In this document: positions 1 to 11,802 of the stretch, one piece after another
Numbering within the stretch: the first letter of the stretch is position 1
How the letters are laid out: each line of letters opens with the position of its first letter
From: Cordilura impudica
Taxonomy: Eukaryota > Arthropoda > Insecta > Diptera > Scathophagidae
NCBI GenBank assembly: GCA_963682025.1
Contig: OY821519.1
Location: 9,271,668-9,335,667 of the forward strand
Direction of reading: 5' to 3'
Length of the DNA: 64,000 nucleotides
Translations under genes and position numbers: made by a program
Notes under the pieces: generated by a model
The model's database searches: none
Told to the model about the DNA's origin: nothing
What the model saw: the letters and a program-made list of their open reading frames with translations, nothing else

Positions 1-460
1 GCTCGAGAACTTCCTTATCAAATGTATGAAATTTTTTTTTAATGAAGTCAAGCTTCTTTGAAATTAATATTTTCATACATTTGTATATAAAGTCGTCGAG
101 CTTTTTCGAGTAGTAGTTTGCCCACGCCAGTAGGACACTTCGATTCAAGTGAAATTTAAGGATGATATTTGTGGTACTTGTACGATTTGAAAATGTATAC
201 TTTTGCTAAATACTAAATACTTATAATTTTAAGTAATAAGTCACCCTGTAGAATAATTGTATTTGTTTACTGTTACAGACGTCCAACATTTAAAATTTTT
301 CTTAACTCAGTAAGGTAGAAAAGTTTGTTTTTGAAAAATTTTATCAATTTCGAAATGTCTACCGTCGAAACTGGTTATTTTGTTCGTTGGTTATAAATAG
401 AACTACTCACATTTCTTTTATTATTGCCTTGCGGATGCTTATCCAGGCCAACAAATCCCT
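1..460. other. Non-coding AT-rich sequence, nothing recognised
   Basis: No open frame of useful length, no repeat shared with the rest of the window and no structured motif was seen before the first repeat element starts near 461. Confidence 0.4.
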
Positions 461-616
461 TTTTTGATGTGTAAACATCTATACGCGCAGGGGGTTAAAT
501 TTATATATCACAATACAATCACCAAAAAAAGCATAACGTGTGAGCCGTGAGACAAAATCGGTGTGACTTATAATTATATTGGTGAAAAAATTATGATATG
601 TAATAACCTGCTTGAA

Positions 617-1381
617 AATGAAAAATGAAAAATAAAAAATGAAAAAGAAAAATAAAAAATTAAAAATAAAAATTTAAACGAAATAAAAAATGAAAAATAA
701 AAAATGAGAAAAGAAAAATAAAAAATGAAAAATGAAAACCAAAAAAAAAAATTAAAAATAAGAAAAGAAAAATAAAAAATAAAAAACGAAAAATTAAGAA
801 TAAAAAATGAAAAATGAAAAATGAAAAATGAGAAATAAAAAATAAAAAATGAAAAATGAAAAATAAAAAATTAAAAATAACAAATAAAAAAAGAAAAATT
901 TAATATGAAAAATGAAAAATTAAAAATAAAAAATGAAAAATGAAAAGTTAAAAATAAAAAATTAAAAATAAAAAATTAAACAAAATAAAGAATTAAAAAT
1001 AAAAAATGAGAAAAGAAAAATAAAAAATGAAAAATAAAAAACGAAAAATTAAGAATAAAAAATGAAAAATGAAAAATAAAAAATAAAAAATGAAAAATGA
1101 AAAATGAAAAATTAAAAATAAAAAAAAAAAGAAAAATTTAATATGAAAAATTAAAAATAAAAAATTAAACAAAATAAAAAATGAAAAATAAAAATGAGAA
1201 AAGAAAAATATAAAATGAAAAATGAAAATAAAAAAAAAATTAAAAATATGAAAAGAAAATTAAAAATAAAAAACGAAAAATTAAGAATAAAAAATGAAAA
1301 ATGAAAAATAAAAAATAAAAAATAAAAAATAAAAAATGAAAAATGAAAAATAAAAAATTAAAAATAAAAAATTAAAAAAGA
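617..1381. repeat. A-rich minisatellite (GAAAAATRAAAAAT-like units)
   Basis: Irregular tandem units such as GAAAAATGAAAAATAAAAA alternate with TTAAAAAT variants. The array restarts after the two inserted repeats, at 2192-2236 and 3038-3603, which shows that one original array was split. Confidence 0.8.
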
Positions 1382-2191
1382 ACAAGTAAGAAAATTATAG
1401 TCGGTCTAGACCGACTATACGATACCCTATACCATGTGTTTAGAGACCCTATCTCTCAGGCCCAACTAACTGGATATAGAAAATAAGCATAAACCAAATT
1501 TGAGAGGGATTTTTATTAATTTTTTCGGCTGCAGATATGAAAAAGTTCATATCAGATGCTATATCTATATGGGGACTAGGCCCAAAAATGGACCGATCCT
1601 GACCATATTTGGTAAAGTCACTTATGTTCTGATAAAATAAATACAAACAAAATTTGAGAAGAATCAGTGCAATATTTTCGTTTATTGATAGATTTAAGTG
1701 AAGATCGGGAAGCAGCTCTATATGGGGCCTATGACTAATAGTTGTCTTATAGGGATCATTTTTGGACTACTGATTAACGGATATAATATATACATACAAA
1801 CCCAATTTGACTAAGATTTGTATGATAATTTGGATCTTATGGCAATGTATGTTGATTTCATAGGGGTCATATGTATGGGGGCTAAGTTTGAACATGGACC
1901 GATTCTCACCAATTTCAATAGCGTTCATCCCATGGCCGATAAAAGGTTAAATACCAAATTTCATTAACATATATTCATATTTGCGACCTGCAGTTTGATT
2001 ACAAACTTTACATGGACACACAGACGGACGGACGGACGGACGGACGGACATCGTTAAATCGAATCAGATAGTGATTCTGATTCGATCGGTATAATTAAAG
2101 ATGGGTGTAGGTGAAATATTTTTGGTTGTTACAAACAGCAGCACAAACTCATTATACCCAAACCACATAGTGGTATTGGGTATAAAAATTT
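1382..2191 (+). mobile_element. Repeat M copy 1 (mini-me/DINE-like, with GACG microsatellite)
   Basis: It opens with ACAAGTAAGAAAATTATAG and then a perfect 24-bp palindrome whose half is TATAGTCGGTCT. Near the 3' end is a (GACG)n tract (about 2022-2050), and the element closes with a hairpin formed by TTATACCCAAACCAC and GTGGTATTGGGTATAA. Copies at 2237-3037 and 27630-28433 are collinear, and a truncated inverted relative lies at 26586-26921. The design (short non-coding repeat, GTCY-type microsatellite, terminal hairpin) resembles the mini-me/DINE-1 repeats of Drosophila, but no Helitron terminus could be fixed, so that assignment is an inference. Confidence 0.65.
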
Positions 2192-2236
2192 AGAATGAAA
2201 AATGAAAAACAAAAAATGAAAAGTTAAAAATAAAAA

Positions 2237-3037
2237 ACAAGTAATAAAATTATAGTCGGTCTAGACCGACTATACGATACCCTATACCATGCGTTTAGAA
2301 ACCCTATCTCCTAGGCCCAACTAACTGGACATTGAAAATAAGCAAAAACCAAATTTGAGTGGGATTTTTATTAATTTTTTTGGCTGCAGATATGAAAAAG
2401 TTCATATCGGATGCTATATCTATAAAGGGACTAGGTCCAAAAATGGACCGATCCTGATCATGTTTGGTAAAGTCTCTTGTATTTTGCAAAAATATGTACA
2501 AACAAAATTTGAGAAGAATCTGTGCAATATTTTTGTTTTTTAATGAATTTAAGTGAAGATCGGGAAGCAGCTCTATATCGGGTCAAAGGGACCATTTTTG
2601 GACTACTCATTAGTGGATATAATGAACGCATACAAACCCAATTTGAGTAAGATCTATATGACAATTTGGATCTTATGGCAATTTATGTCGATTTCATATG
2701 GGTAATTTGTATGGGGGCTAGGTCTGAACATGGACCGATTCTCACCCATTTCAATAGCGTTCATCCCATGGCCGATAAAAGCTTATATACCAAATTTCAT
2801 CAAAATATATTCATATTTGCGACCTGCAGTTTGATTACAAGCTTTACATGGACACACAGACGGACGGACGGACGGACGGACGGACGGACGGACGGACGGA
2901 CATTGTTAAATCAACTCAGAAAGTGATTCTGATTCGATCGGTATAATTAAAGATGGGTCTAGGTCAAATATTTTTGGTTGTTACAAACAGCAGCACAAAG
3001 TCATTATACCCAAACCACATAGTGGTATAGGGTATAA
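2237..3037 (+). mobile_element. Repeat M copy 2
   Basis: It is collinear with the copy just upstream, from ACAAGTAATAAAATTATAG and the same 24-bp palindrome to the terminal hairpin. Its (GACG)n tract (about 2860-2900) is longer than in the other copies. It lies in the same A-rich array, only 45 bp from copy 1. That arrangement fits either two insertions into the array or one duplication. Confidence 0.65.
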
Positions 3038-3817
3038 TGAAAAATGAAAATTAAAAATGAAATTTAAAATAAAAAATGAAAAATGAAAAATAAAAAATGA
3101 AAAATTAAAAGTGAAAAGAAAAAATTAAAAATAAAAAATATAAAATGAAAAAAGACAAATAAAAAATGGAAAGTGAAAAATGAAAAATGAAAACGAAAAA
3201 CAAAAATAAAAATAAGAAAAGAAAAATGAAAAATAAAAAATAAAAAAAGAAAAATTAAGAATAAAAAATGAAAAATGAAGAATAAAGAATGAAAAATGAA
3301 AAATTAAAAATAAAAAATTAAAAATGTGAAATTAAAAATAAAAAATGAAAAATGGAAAAAAAAAATGAAAAATTAAAAATAAAAAATGAAATTGTAAAAT
3401 TAAAAATAAAAAATGAAAAATTAAAAATGAAAAATAAAAATGAAAAATGAAAAATAAAAATGAAAAATTAAAAATGAAAAAAATTAAAAATGAAAAATAA
3501 AAAATGAAAAAAGAAAAATAAAAACTGGAAAGTGAAAAATGAAAACGAAAAACAAAAATTAAAAATAAGAAATGAAAAATAAACAATGAAACACGAAAAA
3601 TTAACCGGTTGAAATAATAAATGATATATATATAATATATATATATATAATAAAATATATATATATTTTTATATTAGCAGAGCCCCTGCAGTTGATTGCT
3701 ATAAGTGATACATAGATGACACTTTCTGTTTGATTTTAAAAAAGTGCCATAAAAAATCTTTAATTAATAGATGTTTACACATCTCTCCTGTGATGGGACT
3801 CAAATGTTTTTTTTTAA

Positions 3818-5994
3818 TATTTGAGTATATATACTATTTACCTTTTTATTAATCAATATTTAGTTATGTATAATTATTGCAAACCAATATGCATTATCAT
3901 GTAATACAAATAGAGAAAAAATTGTAATGAAGAAAAGAGCAGCTGGCAATAGGTTAATTTACTTTTATGAAATTAATTTTATTCATAATTTATTTCCGCT
4001 TCCTAAAACTTGACTAGATATTGTCTACAAATTTCCTCATTAGTTATGCAAATTGGAAACAAATTTAAATATGAATTAATTAATTTATACAGCATGACTA
4101 CTGACCTTTGTTACTTTCTATGACCCAATTTGTCTTAAGAATTTGCAATTAAATTTATGTTCAAAAGAAAATGTAACCGTTTTATTTTGCTGATCCTATA
4201 TCCCTTAAACCATTTATTTAAAAGAAAAAAAAAAAAAAAAACGTTATATAAATAAACCGAACTACACTCCTCATTTATGCAAATCATAGCAAACGAAAAC
4301 ATAATTTGCACAAAATCTTAAAACTGTCTGTGTAAATTTGTGTATGGCTGTTTGTTGAATTTCTAAGAAGAAGAAAAATTTTGCGCGCCAAAATTTGAAA
4401 ATACAGAACAGATAATAAAAAAAAAATACTCGTACTTAGTCAGATTATAGCCGATGAATATTCAAACGTGAATAAGAAGAGGTGAAGCGAAGCAACCCTA
4501 TCCCAACCCTTTTTTATGAACAATTGCTTGGCAAAAGGTCAGCGTCCATCACAAAAGAAACATTTAAATGTCTTAAGACTCATCTTAAACATACACAAAC
4601 ACACACACTTGCATATAACATACACATATGTAAAGATAGATATCCCTCATTACGCATGTACGCCAATTACCCGGCAAAGAGATACTCGTCTTCGACTCGA
4701 ATTCGTTGCAAATAACAAAAAAAAAAAAAAAACTTTAAATATGTTTAAGATGAAATTTCTTTAATTTTGCGTCCTTTATCATTAATTTTTTTTTTATATA
4801 TATTTAAATCTGTATTTACATCGTCATCAGCCAACAGCTGAGCAATTTTGTATTTGTTTTTGTTCTTTTGCTGAAAATATTTGCCAAATTCATTTAATCA
4901 AAGGGTTTTTTTTCTGCTGTCTATGGAATAGATACATGCCAAACTTGAAAATTTTAAATAAAATTTCGCGTATCCTTTAATGAAGTTTTATATTCATAAC
5001 GGCTGAGGAGAATCCTTTCACTTTCCTTTAATTTACCTAAGGCCTACCTTTGAGGGGACGATCACATGCTAAGCAATAATATGCAAAAAACGTAAATAAA
5101 AAAAAAAAATAGCATAAATCGAATACACACATAGCCACACACTCACATATGTATGCACTCGTACCTTTAAAAATATGCAAATTAGTTGGTAAAAATTGTT
5201 AAATACGCGCCAAAATGAAACAACCCACCAAAAACCAAATGAAAATAAAAAAAAACTAAAATATTTTTCGTTATCATAACCGTGAAAATGTGTCCTTTTG
5301 CTCATTCGTGTTGTGTTGCGAAATGTTCCTGCCGTATGTTCAATAACTTTGTACTTGAATGGGTGAAATTTTTAGTTTTATTTTTATTTTCGTTGTTGTT
5401 GAAGTTCATTTAGGCCTCTTCGTTTTTGCGATTTGACATGTTTTTGTTTTTTTTTTAGGGAAGTTTTTTTTTTCAACTAAATATGCAAATTAGGTTTTTT
5501 TCCTTCCAATGTGATGTTTTGTTTTGTTGTTTTATTGATAGATGTTCAATAATTTATCTTCTTTTTTTTTCGTAGATAGTTATCGCTTTAAATAGTTGTA
5601 ATACAACAATAACGTTATTATAAAAAAATTTCAGGATCACCTGGTTAATTTTTTTCTTATAATTATATGCACGTTTCGGTTTCAATTTTATTTTTGGTAT
5701 TAAAAAAAATGAGCAATCATTATCAGTGAAAGGATTCAATAAATAAAACGAAATGGCTGCCTGTAAAAAGAAAACTACAAATCAACAGCATTTAAAGTAA
5801 AAACAGAATTGGGACGACAAAATACATTTAGTTTTATTTACTAGAAACCGCTATTGATTGCAAGTCAGCTTCGTACTTCTACGATTTTTTTTTATACTTT
5901 CTTTGGACACAAAAAGGTTTAAATTTTTTTTCGAAATTTAAAATTAAGTTTCTAAGCAAATGAGAGGCCTATTGCAAAATAATTCTCAAAGTGT
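3818..5994. other. Non-coding stretch, no gene recognised
   Basis: AT-rich with long T and A runs. Small open frames exist here but they are low-complexity or lack any family signature. A CACACA-rich tract lies near 4590-4620. Nothing here is shared with the repeats elsewhere in the window that I could detect, so it may be unique intergenic DNA. Confidence 0.4.
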
Positions 5995-6138
5995 GAAGCT
6001 AATAACCCTGAAAATTACCGTCCAATTACAATTTGCTCAGCAAAGGTGATGGAGAGCATGATTAATTACCATCTTGCCAACTATCTAGAGGTCAACTCAC
6101 TTCTTAATGATCGACAGTATGGCATCCGTGGAAATCTC
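5995..6138 (+). pseudogene. 5' part of an older jockey-like LINE: reverse transcriptase fragment
   Basis: The + strand reads NPENYRPITICSAKVMESMI and continues to a DRQYGIRG-like motif, the N-terminal finger region of a non-LTR reverse transcriptase. It stops abruptly at the oligo-T of an oppositely oriented LINE and appears to resume at 9231, where the next expected part of the palm begins. It therefore looks like one 5'-truncated LINE split by a later insertion. Confidence 0.6.
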
Positions 6139-9100
6139 TTTTTTATTTTTAACCTACACTCAAGGTATGCCGCCTACAAATGCATTGTAGTGTGCTGATC
6201 TCAGGAAAATAGATTTTGGGAAAGAGAAAGGAGGGAGTAGTCTTTGTGGACATATGAATTAAATTTTATTAGATTGTAATTGTCAGGAAAGACTTGTGTG
6301 GGAAGTTTTAATGCCTTGTGCCGTTAACTGGACAATAGACTACAAACGGATGTGATCTACTAGAGAAGCGGGTACTGCGAATTGAAACTCGGGAACTTGG
6401 AATAAGTTCGCTAATATCAGAAAAACATTTCCCATTGTAGAACAGTGTTACACAACCTACATTTCGACGATGTTCCAACAAGTCTATAGAGTTGGATACC
6501 CTGTTGTCATTAATGAGCTTCAACACTCTCCTTTATACACGGTGCAGTAGCTCTAAAATAGACTAAAGCTCCTGCCCATATATGCGAGTTGTATACCATT
6601 TTCCGTCGTATGTAAGTGGTATAGATTTTAAGGAGATCAGATGGAGTGAAGTAATTTTTGCACCATTTTAGAAAACCAAGACACTTCAAGGCTTCGTTCG
6701 ACACTTGAAAAACATGCTCGTTCCAACGAACATCACATTGAATTCTCTAGCATAGAACATCTACAGTATCCGATTCCTCAATATCTATACCACCCATATA
6801 TAGAAACGACATTGTTGCATCCAATTTCCTGAGGATCAACATACAATATTAAGTCTTCAGTGCATTAGAATCAACCCTATTAGCTTTACCCCACTCCGAG
6901 GTTGTTAATAGGTCTTGATTGAGTGTGTCATTCATTGTCCGCCTTTTGCCCCCAACCTCCAAGAGGCTTCGCCTTAAATTAAAGGAAAATGAATGACAAA
7001 TGCTGCTGTCATTCGCGAAAGAGTATATAGAATTGAAAGGTTGGCCAAGTAGGCGTTCAGAACGATAAGGAAAAGAGCAGGAGAAAGAAGAGAACCTTGG
7101 GTACCCCGGAATTAAGCTGAAACTCATTGGATGACAACACGTATTGTGGGGGGTCTGATAAAACGCGATATAAATCGGGAGAAGTCAAAGCCGACCCCAA
7201 ATATAATAAGCTTTTTTTTCACCAAAATTGGGAATGGATCGACTGCAACGCTCAGAAAGTAGAGCTAACAGGTCTACCGTTGAACGATTTCTACGGAAGC
7301 TAAATTGTTGGTTGGCCTCTAGGTAGTTCACAAGATGGAAATTGATCATGCTCTCCATCACCTTTTAGAGCGCAGAGCAGATTGCAATTGGACGGAAATT
7401 TTCAGGATTTTTGGCCTCACCCTTTTTAGGGACTGCTTGGACATTAGCAACCTTCCAGCAAGAGGGAAAGAATCCCGCACGGTACGAAAGGCTGAAAAGG
7501 TTGTCCAGTGGACTGGCTAGCATCGAAGAGCACTGTTTCAGCACCAATGCTGTATACCATCCGGTACCGGAGACTTATTAATCTTGAGATCCGAAAGAAC
7601 CTTTTTAACTGCACGTGCTCGGAAGAATATTTTAGGCATAGTGCAAGATACTCTTTGCTTTTTTTGCCAAAAGTTCAGCTAAAAGGCCTTATCAACCGGG
7701 TCAGTGAATAGTTGGTCATTCATTATAAGAGTTGGGATGGCAGAACTAGCATTGTTCTTAACTCTTTTATCAAATGACCAAAAGCTCTTACTGCCTCGAG
7801 GAGCAGAAAGAACTTTAGCACGAAGACGCTGATCGTAAAGAAACGTTTCGCGCCTCAGTGCTTTGGCACATTCAGTTCTCACCTGTTTGCGTAGCGGTTC
7901 AATGACGGAATTTTTATTTTCACGCTAATATCTGAATGCTTCCTCTCTGGATCTGACTGCATCTCTGCAAGTCTGGTTAAACCACGGTTTTTGATGGGGT
8001 TTAGCCGAAACGTGGTTTGATGGTAGGAATAATCGCATACCGAGCACTATTATTTTTTTCCACCATTTTCGCAGCAGCATCAACATTATTATCTAGGAAA
8101 CAAAGTTTCCAGTTGAAAAGCTTGAAGAAATCGTTGAGCTCAACCCAATGAGCCTTTTCGTAAATAAAAACAGAGCGTCATAGCTGCTGTTGAAACACTT
8201 TGAAGTACAGAGTACGAAAAAGATGCGAAAATGGTGTAGTGATCCGAATTATCGAGAGGTGCAAGTATTTTCACTTCATACATGTCAGGATGTGAAGTTA
8301 GAAAGTGGTCGAGAGTATTTTGTGTTTGCCCTTTAATGCTCGGAATGTTCATTCATGTTCATTCATTAATTGCGCAGTGAAAAGCTCAACATAACGGCCT
8401 TCGGTAGTTGTTTGACATGAGTGGTGATGCCAAGAAGAGTTGTGAATATTAAAATCGCCGGCAACCACGATTTCACTATCTGGGCAACCCTCTAGAATTT
8501 TAGATATAATTTCAGAAAGGCCGTCGAAGCCATTATAGGTATGCTTCCTTTTTGTGTATGGGCTTCTATATAGAAACCCGAAGGGCAAAATATGTGACCT
8601 GATTTCGAACTTAACCCAAAGTAATTTAAATTCTGCATCACTACAGTTAAGATTTTGCTGGTACTGGTATACAACATTGTCGCGAATGTACATAGGGAGG
8701 CTCATATGAAGAAAAAAGGGGTAGATGGTGATAACCAGGTATGTGAAAATCGTGTCGATCAGCATCACCACTTACCTGGGTCTCACATACGGCGAAAACA
8801 TACGGCCGATGAAAGCAAATTTTTTTTATTTTTTTTTTAATTAATCAACACTCAGGGGATGCCCCTACAGATGCAGTGCATTGTGTTGATCTCAGGAAAA
8901 TAGGCTTAAGGAGGAAAGAGGGAGTGTGTTCATTTTTTTTTTTTTTGCAGCGACAGACCACAGCCTCTGGTGGGAATCGAACCCACGACCCCTCGCATGA
9001 TAGGCGAGCACGCTACCTACTCACTTACCGGGGCGCTTAAATTTGGGCATATACAGAGAAAAAATTCGATCTACATAAGTCCGCGTATGTTGCAAAAGTC

Positions 9101-9230
9101 GATACGAAAAATACCTGACATCAAATAAAATAAAAGTTATGTTAATTTACCTTACGATAGTACAGGAGCAAGTACCTGGTTTATTACTGAAACAATTAAT
9201 TGTGATCAGTGCTATGCCTTCATCACTAAT
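6139..9230 (-). pseudogene. Jockey-like non-LTR retrotransposon, decayed (endonuclease + reverse transcriptase)
   Basis: On the minus strand the order is endonuclease N-terminus (CNIRG-like, about 9100), endonuclease core with VAGDFNIHNSSWHHH (about 8440), LDHFLTSHP and LDNSDH motifs of the endonuclease C-terminus (8140-8350), the reverse transcriptase start KNPENFRPIAICSAL (about 7370), a degenerate palm with FANDS in place of YADD (about 7010), and a C-terminal EHRRNVGCVTLFY region (about 6430). It ends in a 3' tail followed by oligo-A, seen as oligo-T on the + strand at 6139-6150. Many frameshifts and stops break it, so it is a dead copy. A tRNA-derived SINE is inserted near its 5' end (8819-9034). 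The family is jockey-like by motif; the exact clade was not determined. Confidence 0.75.
8819..9034 (-). mobile_element. tRNA-Gly-derived SINE copy 1
   Basis: The minus strand begins GCCCCGGTAAGTGAGTAGG and contains TGCTCGCCT...GCGAGG and a perfect B box GGTTCGATTCC (plus-strand 8973-8983). The head resembles tRNA-Gly(GCC). After an internal A run comes a tail with CTCCCTCTTTCCTC and TTTCCTGAGATCAACAC, then CATCCCCTGAGTGTTGATTA and a poly-A. This tail is the same as the 3' end of the neighbouring jockey-like LINEs. It is inserted in the 5' region of the minus-strand LINE. AAATTT occurs on both sides and may be part of the target duplication. Confidence 0.8.
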
Positions 9231-9580
9231 TAACCCAACAACAAAACAGATACTAGCTGCTTGGGAGAACCCTTAGCTATAGATATTGGTTGCTCTTGAT
9301 ATTTCTGAGGCGTTTGATCATATGTGGCATTGATATCAAAACCTATTACATTTGGGGTCGGCTTTGACTTCTCTCGATATATATCGAGTTTTCTCAGACC
9401 CCGCACAATACTTGTTGTTATTGATAGGATGTCATCCAATGAGTTTCAGCTTAATTCAGGGATACCCCAAGGTTCTGTTCTTTCTCCCTCTCTTTTCCTT
9501 GTCTTTCTTAACCTTCAATCTTTTATATTATTTCGCATATGACACCAACATTTGCCATTCTTTTTCCTTCAGTCATAGAC
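9231..9580 (+). pseudogene. LINE reverse transcriptase palm fragment (continuation of 5995-6138)
   Basis: The + strand contains ISSFLRPRTILVVIDRMSSN, followed by QLNSGIPQGSVLSPSLFLVF and, one frame away, FAYDTNICHSF, which replaces the FADDT catalytic box. Two frames are needed, so it is a broken copy. It follows logically on the fragment at 5995-6138. It is cut off by a foldback element at 9581. Confidence 0.65.
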
Positions 9581-10434
9581 AGAGTTCAGAAAAAAACACA
9601 CACTGAATGAAAAACTCGTACATATATGTAAATAAACATAGCTCAGACCAACAAACACATATTTTTATTTTCATATCAATTATATGTGTTTCTAAATTTT
9701 GTACGGTGCCGAACACAATCATGACTGTGTTTCGTTTTAATATTTCGTTATCTACACGAACAATTTTCTATCAAGTATTTTTTGTTTCGAACACACATAA
9801 ACCACACAGATTCGAGGTAGTATTTTAAGTTCGTTTTCTAGCACGTGTACTGCTAAGAAAACAGAACATGTTCTTGAACACGTACATCTAAAAATTAAAA
9901 CATTATCCACTCGCGATATGAGAAAAAATTAAATTAAGTCATACACAACATATAAAATTTCTCTGTTTTCTATTTTATTAAAATTTTTTCTTTTTATTTT
10001 TTTTAGTTTTAATAATAATCTTTTTATTTTTATTTTTTTGCTAATAAATTATTTTAAATTTTTTTTAATAAATTTGATTGAAACAATTGTTGTCGTTGTT
10101 ATAGGGGTGTTTCAGATTTTTGCCATCGCGAGTTGATAATGTTTGATTTTTTAGATGCACGCGTTCAAGAACATGTTCTGTTTTTTAGCAGTACACGAAC
10201 TCAAAATAAAGCTACACTCGAATCTGTGAGGTTTATGTGTGTTCGAAACAAAAAATACGTGATAGAAAAATGTTCGTGTAGATAACGTAATATTAAAACG
10301 AAACACAGTCACGATTGTGTTTGGCACTGTACAAAATTTAGAAACACACATAATTGATATGAAAATGAAAAAAAAAAGTTCGGCTGCTTTAGAACAGAAC
10401 ATTGTGTGTTCGATGTGTGTATTTTCTGAACCTT
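9581..10434. mobile_element. Foldback element copy 1 (long inverted arms)
   Basis: Arms of about 310 bp at 9581-9893 and 10125-10434 are near-perfect inverted repeats. Both outer ends read AGRGTTCAGAAAA inwards. Each arm contains ACGAACA and CACACATAAACC segments in opposite orientation, and about 230 bp of AT-rich spacer separates the arms. A second copy is at 11803-12490. No transposase is encoded; the apparent short peptides in the arms are mirror images of each other and not genes. Confidence 0.75.
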
Positions 10435-10612
10435 GAATATGTGGAATAAACTCCCTCGCAAGTCTTTCCTGACACTTACAATCTAATAAAATTTAATTCA
10501 AATGTCCACAAACACTACTCCCTCTTTCCTCTTACCCATATCCTAGTTTCCTGAGATCAACAACGCACTGCATTTTTATGGGGCATACCCTGAGTGTAGA
10601 TTAACAATTAAA
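10435..10612 (+). pseudogene. 3' end of a jockey-like LINE
   Basis: The strand reads LNMWNKLPRKSFPDTYNL, the typical C-terminus of a jockey-type ORF2, then a short 3' UTR with CTCCCTCTTTCCTC and TTTCCTGAGATCAACAAC, and an oligo-A end. It follows the foldback element directly and is probably the 3' part of the 9231-9580 LINE with internal sequence lost. Confidence 0.7.
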
Positions 10613-10689
10613 AAAAAAAAACACATCGAAATATTTAAATTTGATATATATTTTTTCGTTTTTTGACTTTGACCACTTTTTTTCAAACT

Positions 10690-11120
10690 TGACTTCATTT
10701 CAAAGGTTTTCTATTGGAATTAAATCAGAGCTTAGGGCTGGCTAATGTAAAACGTCGATCTTCTACATACAAAGTCAATTTTTTACTAGTTTCGAGGAGT
10801 GTTTGATATCATTATGTGGCATAAATTTCCACTTAATTGGCATAATATTGAAGGCATATGAGTGCCGTATGTTTTTTACCCTACGCAATGCCAAGAAATG
10901 CAATCCAAATCTTAATGTTAGCACCCCCCTTATTCTACCGTCATCTGGATGGTGAACCTGGGGTGCTACTCTTGATGTTTGGGACGATGAACAATGGTTC
11001 GTAGCTCCACAATACGTTTTTTCGGAAATCAGTGCTTTTTTCTTGATAAGTTTTGGCGAAGGTTGATCGCTTAAGATATTTTTTTTTTTTAAGTAATGTA
11101 TTTTTTTTCGAAATAGGTCC
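10690..11120 (-). pseudogene. Tc1-like transposase remnant
   Basis: On the minus strand, in several frames, I read VLWSYEP (near the first catalytic Asp box), GGANIKIWIAFLGIA, FMPHNDIKHSSKLVKN (equivalent to the HDNDPKHTSK box) and PALSSDLIPIENL (equivalent to PAQSPDLNPIENLW with the catalytic Glu). The order and spacing fit a DD34E Tc1-like transposase. Frameshifts and stops are frequent and no terminal inverted repeats were found. Confidence 0.55.
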
Positions 11121-11221
11121 AAATAAATTTAAATAATTCAATCGCTTTCATACAAAACGGCTGGATATTTCTAAGTCTAATTAATGTCGGCTTCTATCTT
11201 CCGTGATGACTTGAGCTGATA

Positions 11222-11461
11222 TTTTTTTTTTTTTTTTATTAATCAACACTCAGGGGATGCCCCCTACAGATGCAGTGCATTGTGTTGATTTCAGGAAAGA
11301 TATAGATAAAGTAATGAGGAAAGAGGGAGCAGTGTGTTAATTTTTTTTTTGTTTTTTTTTTTTTTTTTTTTTTTGCAGCGACAGACCAAAGCCTCTGGTG
11401 GGAATCGAACCCACGACCCCCGCATGGTAGGCGAGCACGCTACCTACTCACCTACCGGGGC
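11222..11461 (-). mobile_element. tRNA-Gly-derived SINE copy 2
   Basis: The head starts GCCCCGGTAGGTGAGTAGG, with an A-box match TAGGTGAGTAGG (plus-strand 11443-11454) and a perfect B box GGTTCGATTCC (plus-strand 11401-11411). An anticodon arm like that of tRNA-Gly lies between. The internal A tract is longer than in copy 1. The tail again matches the 3' end of the local LINE and ends in poly-A (oligo-T on the + strand from 11222). Confidence 0.82.
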
Positions 11462-11802
11462 TTTTTTATTCTTACCAAGCAAACAAACATCAATATAACA
11501 AAAAAATATAATGGTTATAAAAAAAGTTTGGTCTGATAACGCCAAACCCTTTGGAGAATTTACTATACTGGCCTAGTACTTTCATCCTGACTTGGAATTT
11601 CTCACCCCCCCAGATAATGGCCACGAAAATATTACACAGTGTTATCAATAAAGAAATTTTTCCAATAGATGATAATCTTAAAAATAAAGAAATAACGAAT
11701 TCCATTATTGTAATAATCTTTCCATTTATTTTAAGAACGTTTGCAAATTACAAGATTTTTAAAAAATTAATTTTGATATAAAAAAAAATATATATGTATA
11801 AC

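Larger units (their letters stand above)
461..3817 (+). mobile_element. Element E copy 1: conserved ends, A-rich minisatellite core
   Basis: The left end carries GTGTAAACATCTATACGCGC followed by a G run. The right end (about 3600-3817) carries ATAGATGTTTACACATC, so the two ends share an inverted GTGTAAACATCTA core. The same two ends recur at 21088-23418 and, inverted, at 28521-30069, which defines one element family. Between the ends lies an A-rich tandem array (617-1381, 2192-2236, 3038-3603). Two unrelated ~800 bp repeats sit inside the array. No transposase is present, so the element would be non-autonomous. The superfamily is not identified: the ends do not match a class I can name, and the exact outer boundaries are uncertain by several bases because they fall in T runs. 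Confidence 0.6.

Noticed and set aside
617..1381. CRISPR-like or regularly spaced repeats
   Set aside because: Units are irregular, A-rich and contiguous, without unique spacers; the genome is eukaryotic.
3332..3586. 84-residue Phe-rich open frame
   Set aside because: It is the complement of the A-rich minisatellite; no real protein features.
8960..9034. tRNA-Gly gene on the minus strand
   Set aside because: The acceptor and T arms do not pair properly and the head is fused to an A-rich block and LINE-like tail present in a second copy, so it is a SINE head.
11385..11461. Second tRNA gene on the minus strand
   Set aside because: Same SINE head as at 9034; the anticodon is altered and the 3' part continues into the SINE body.
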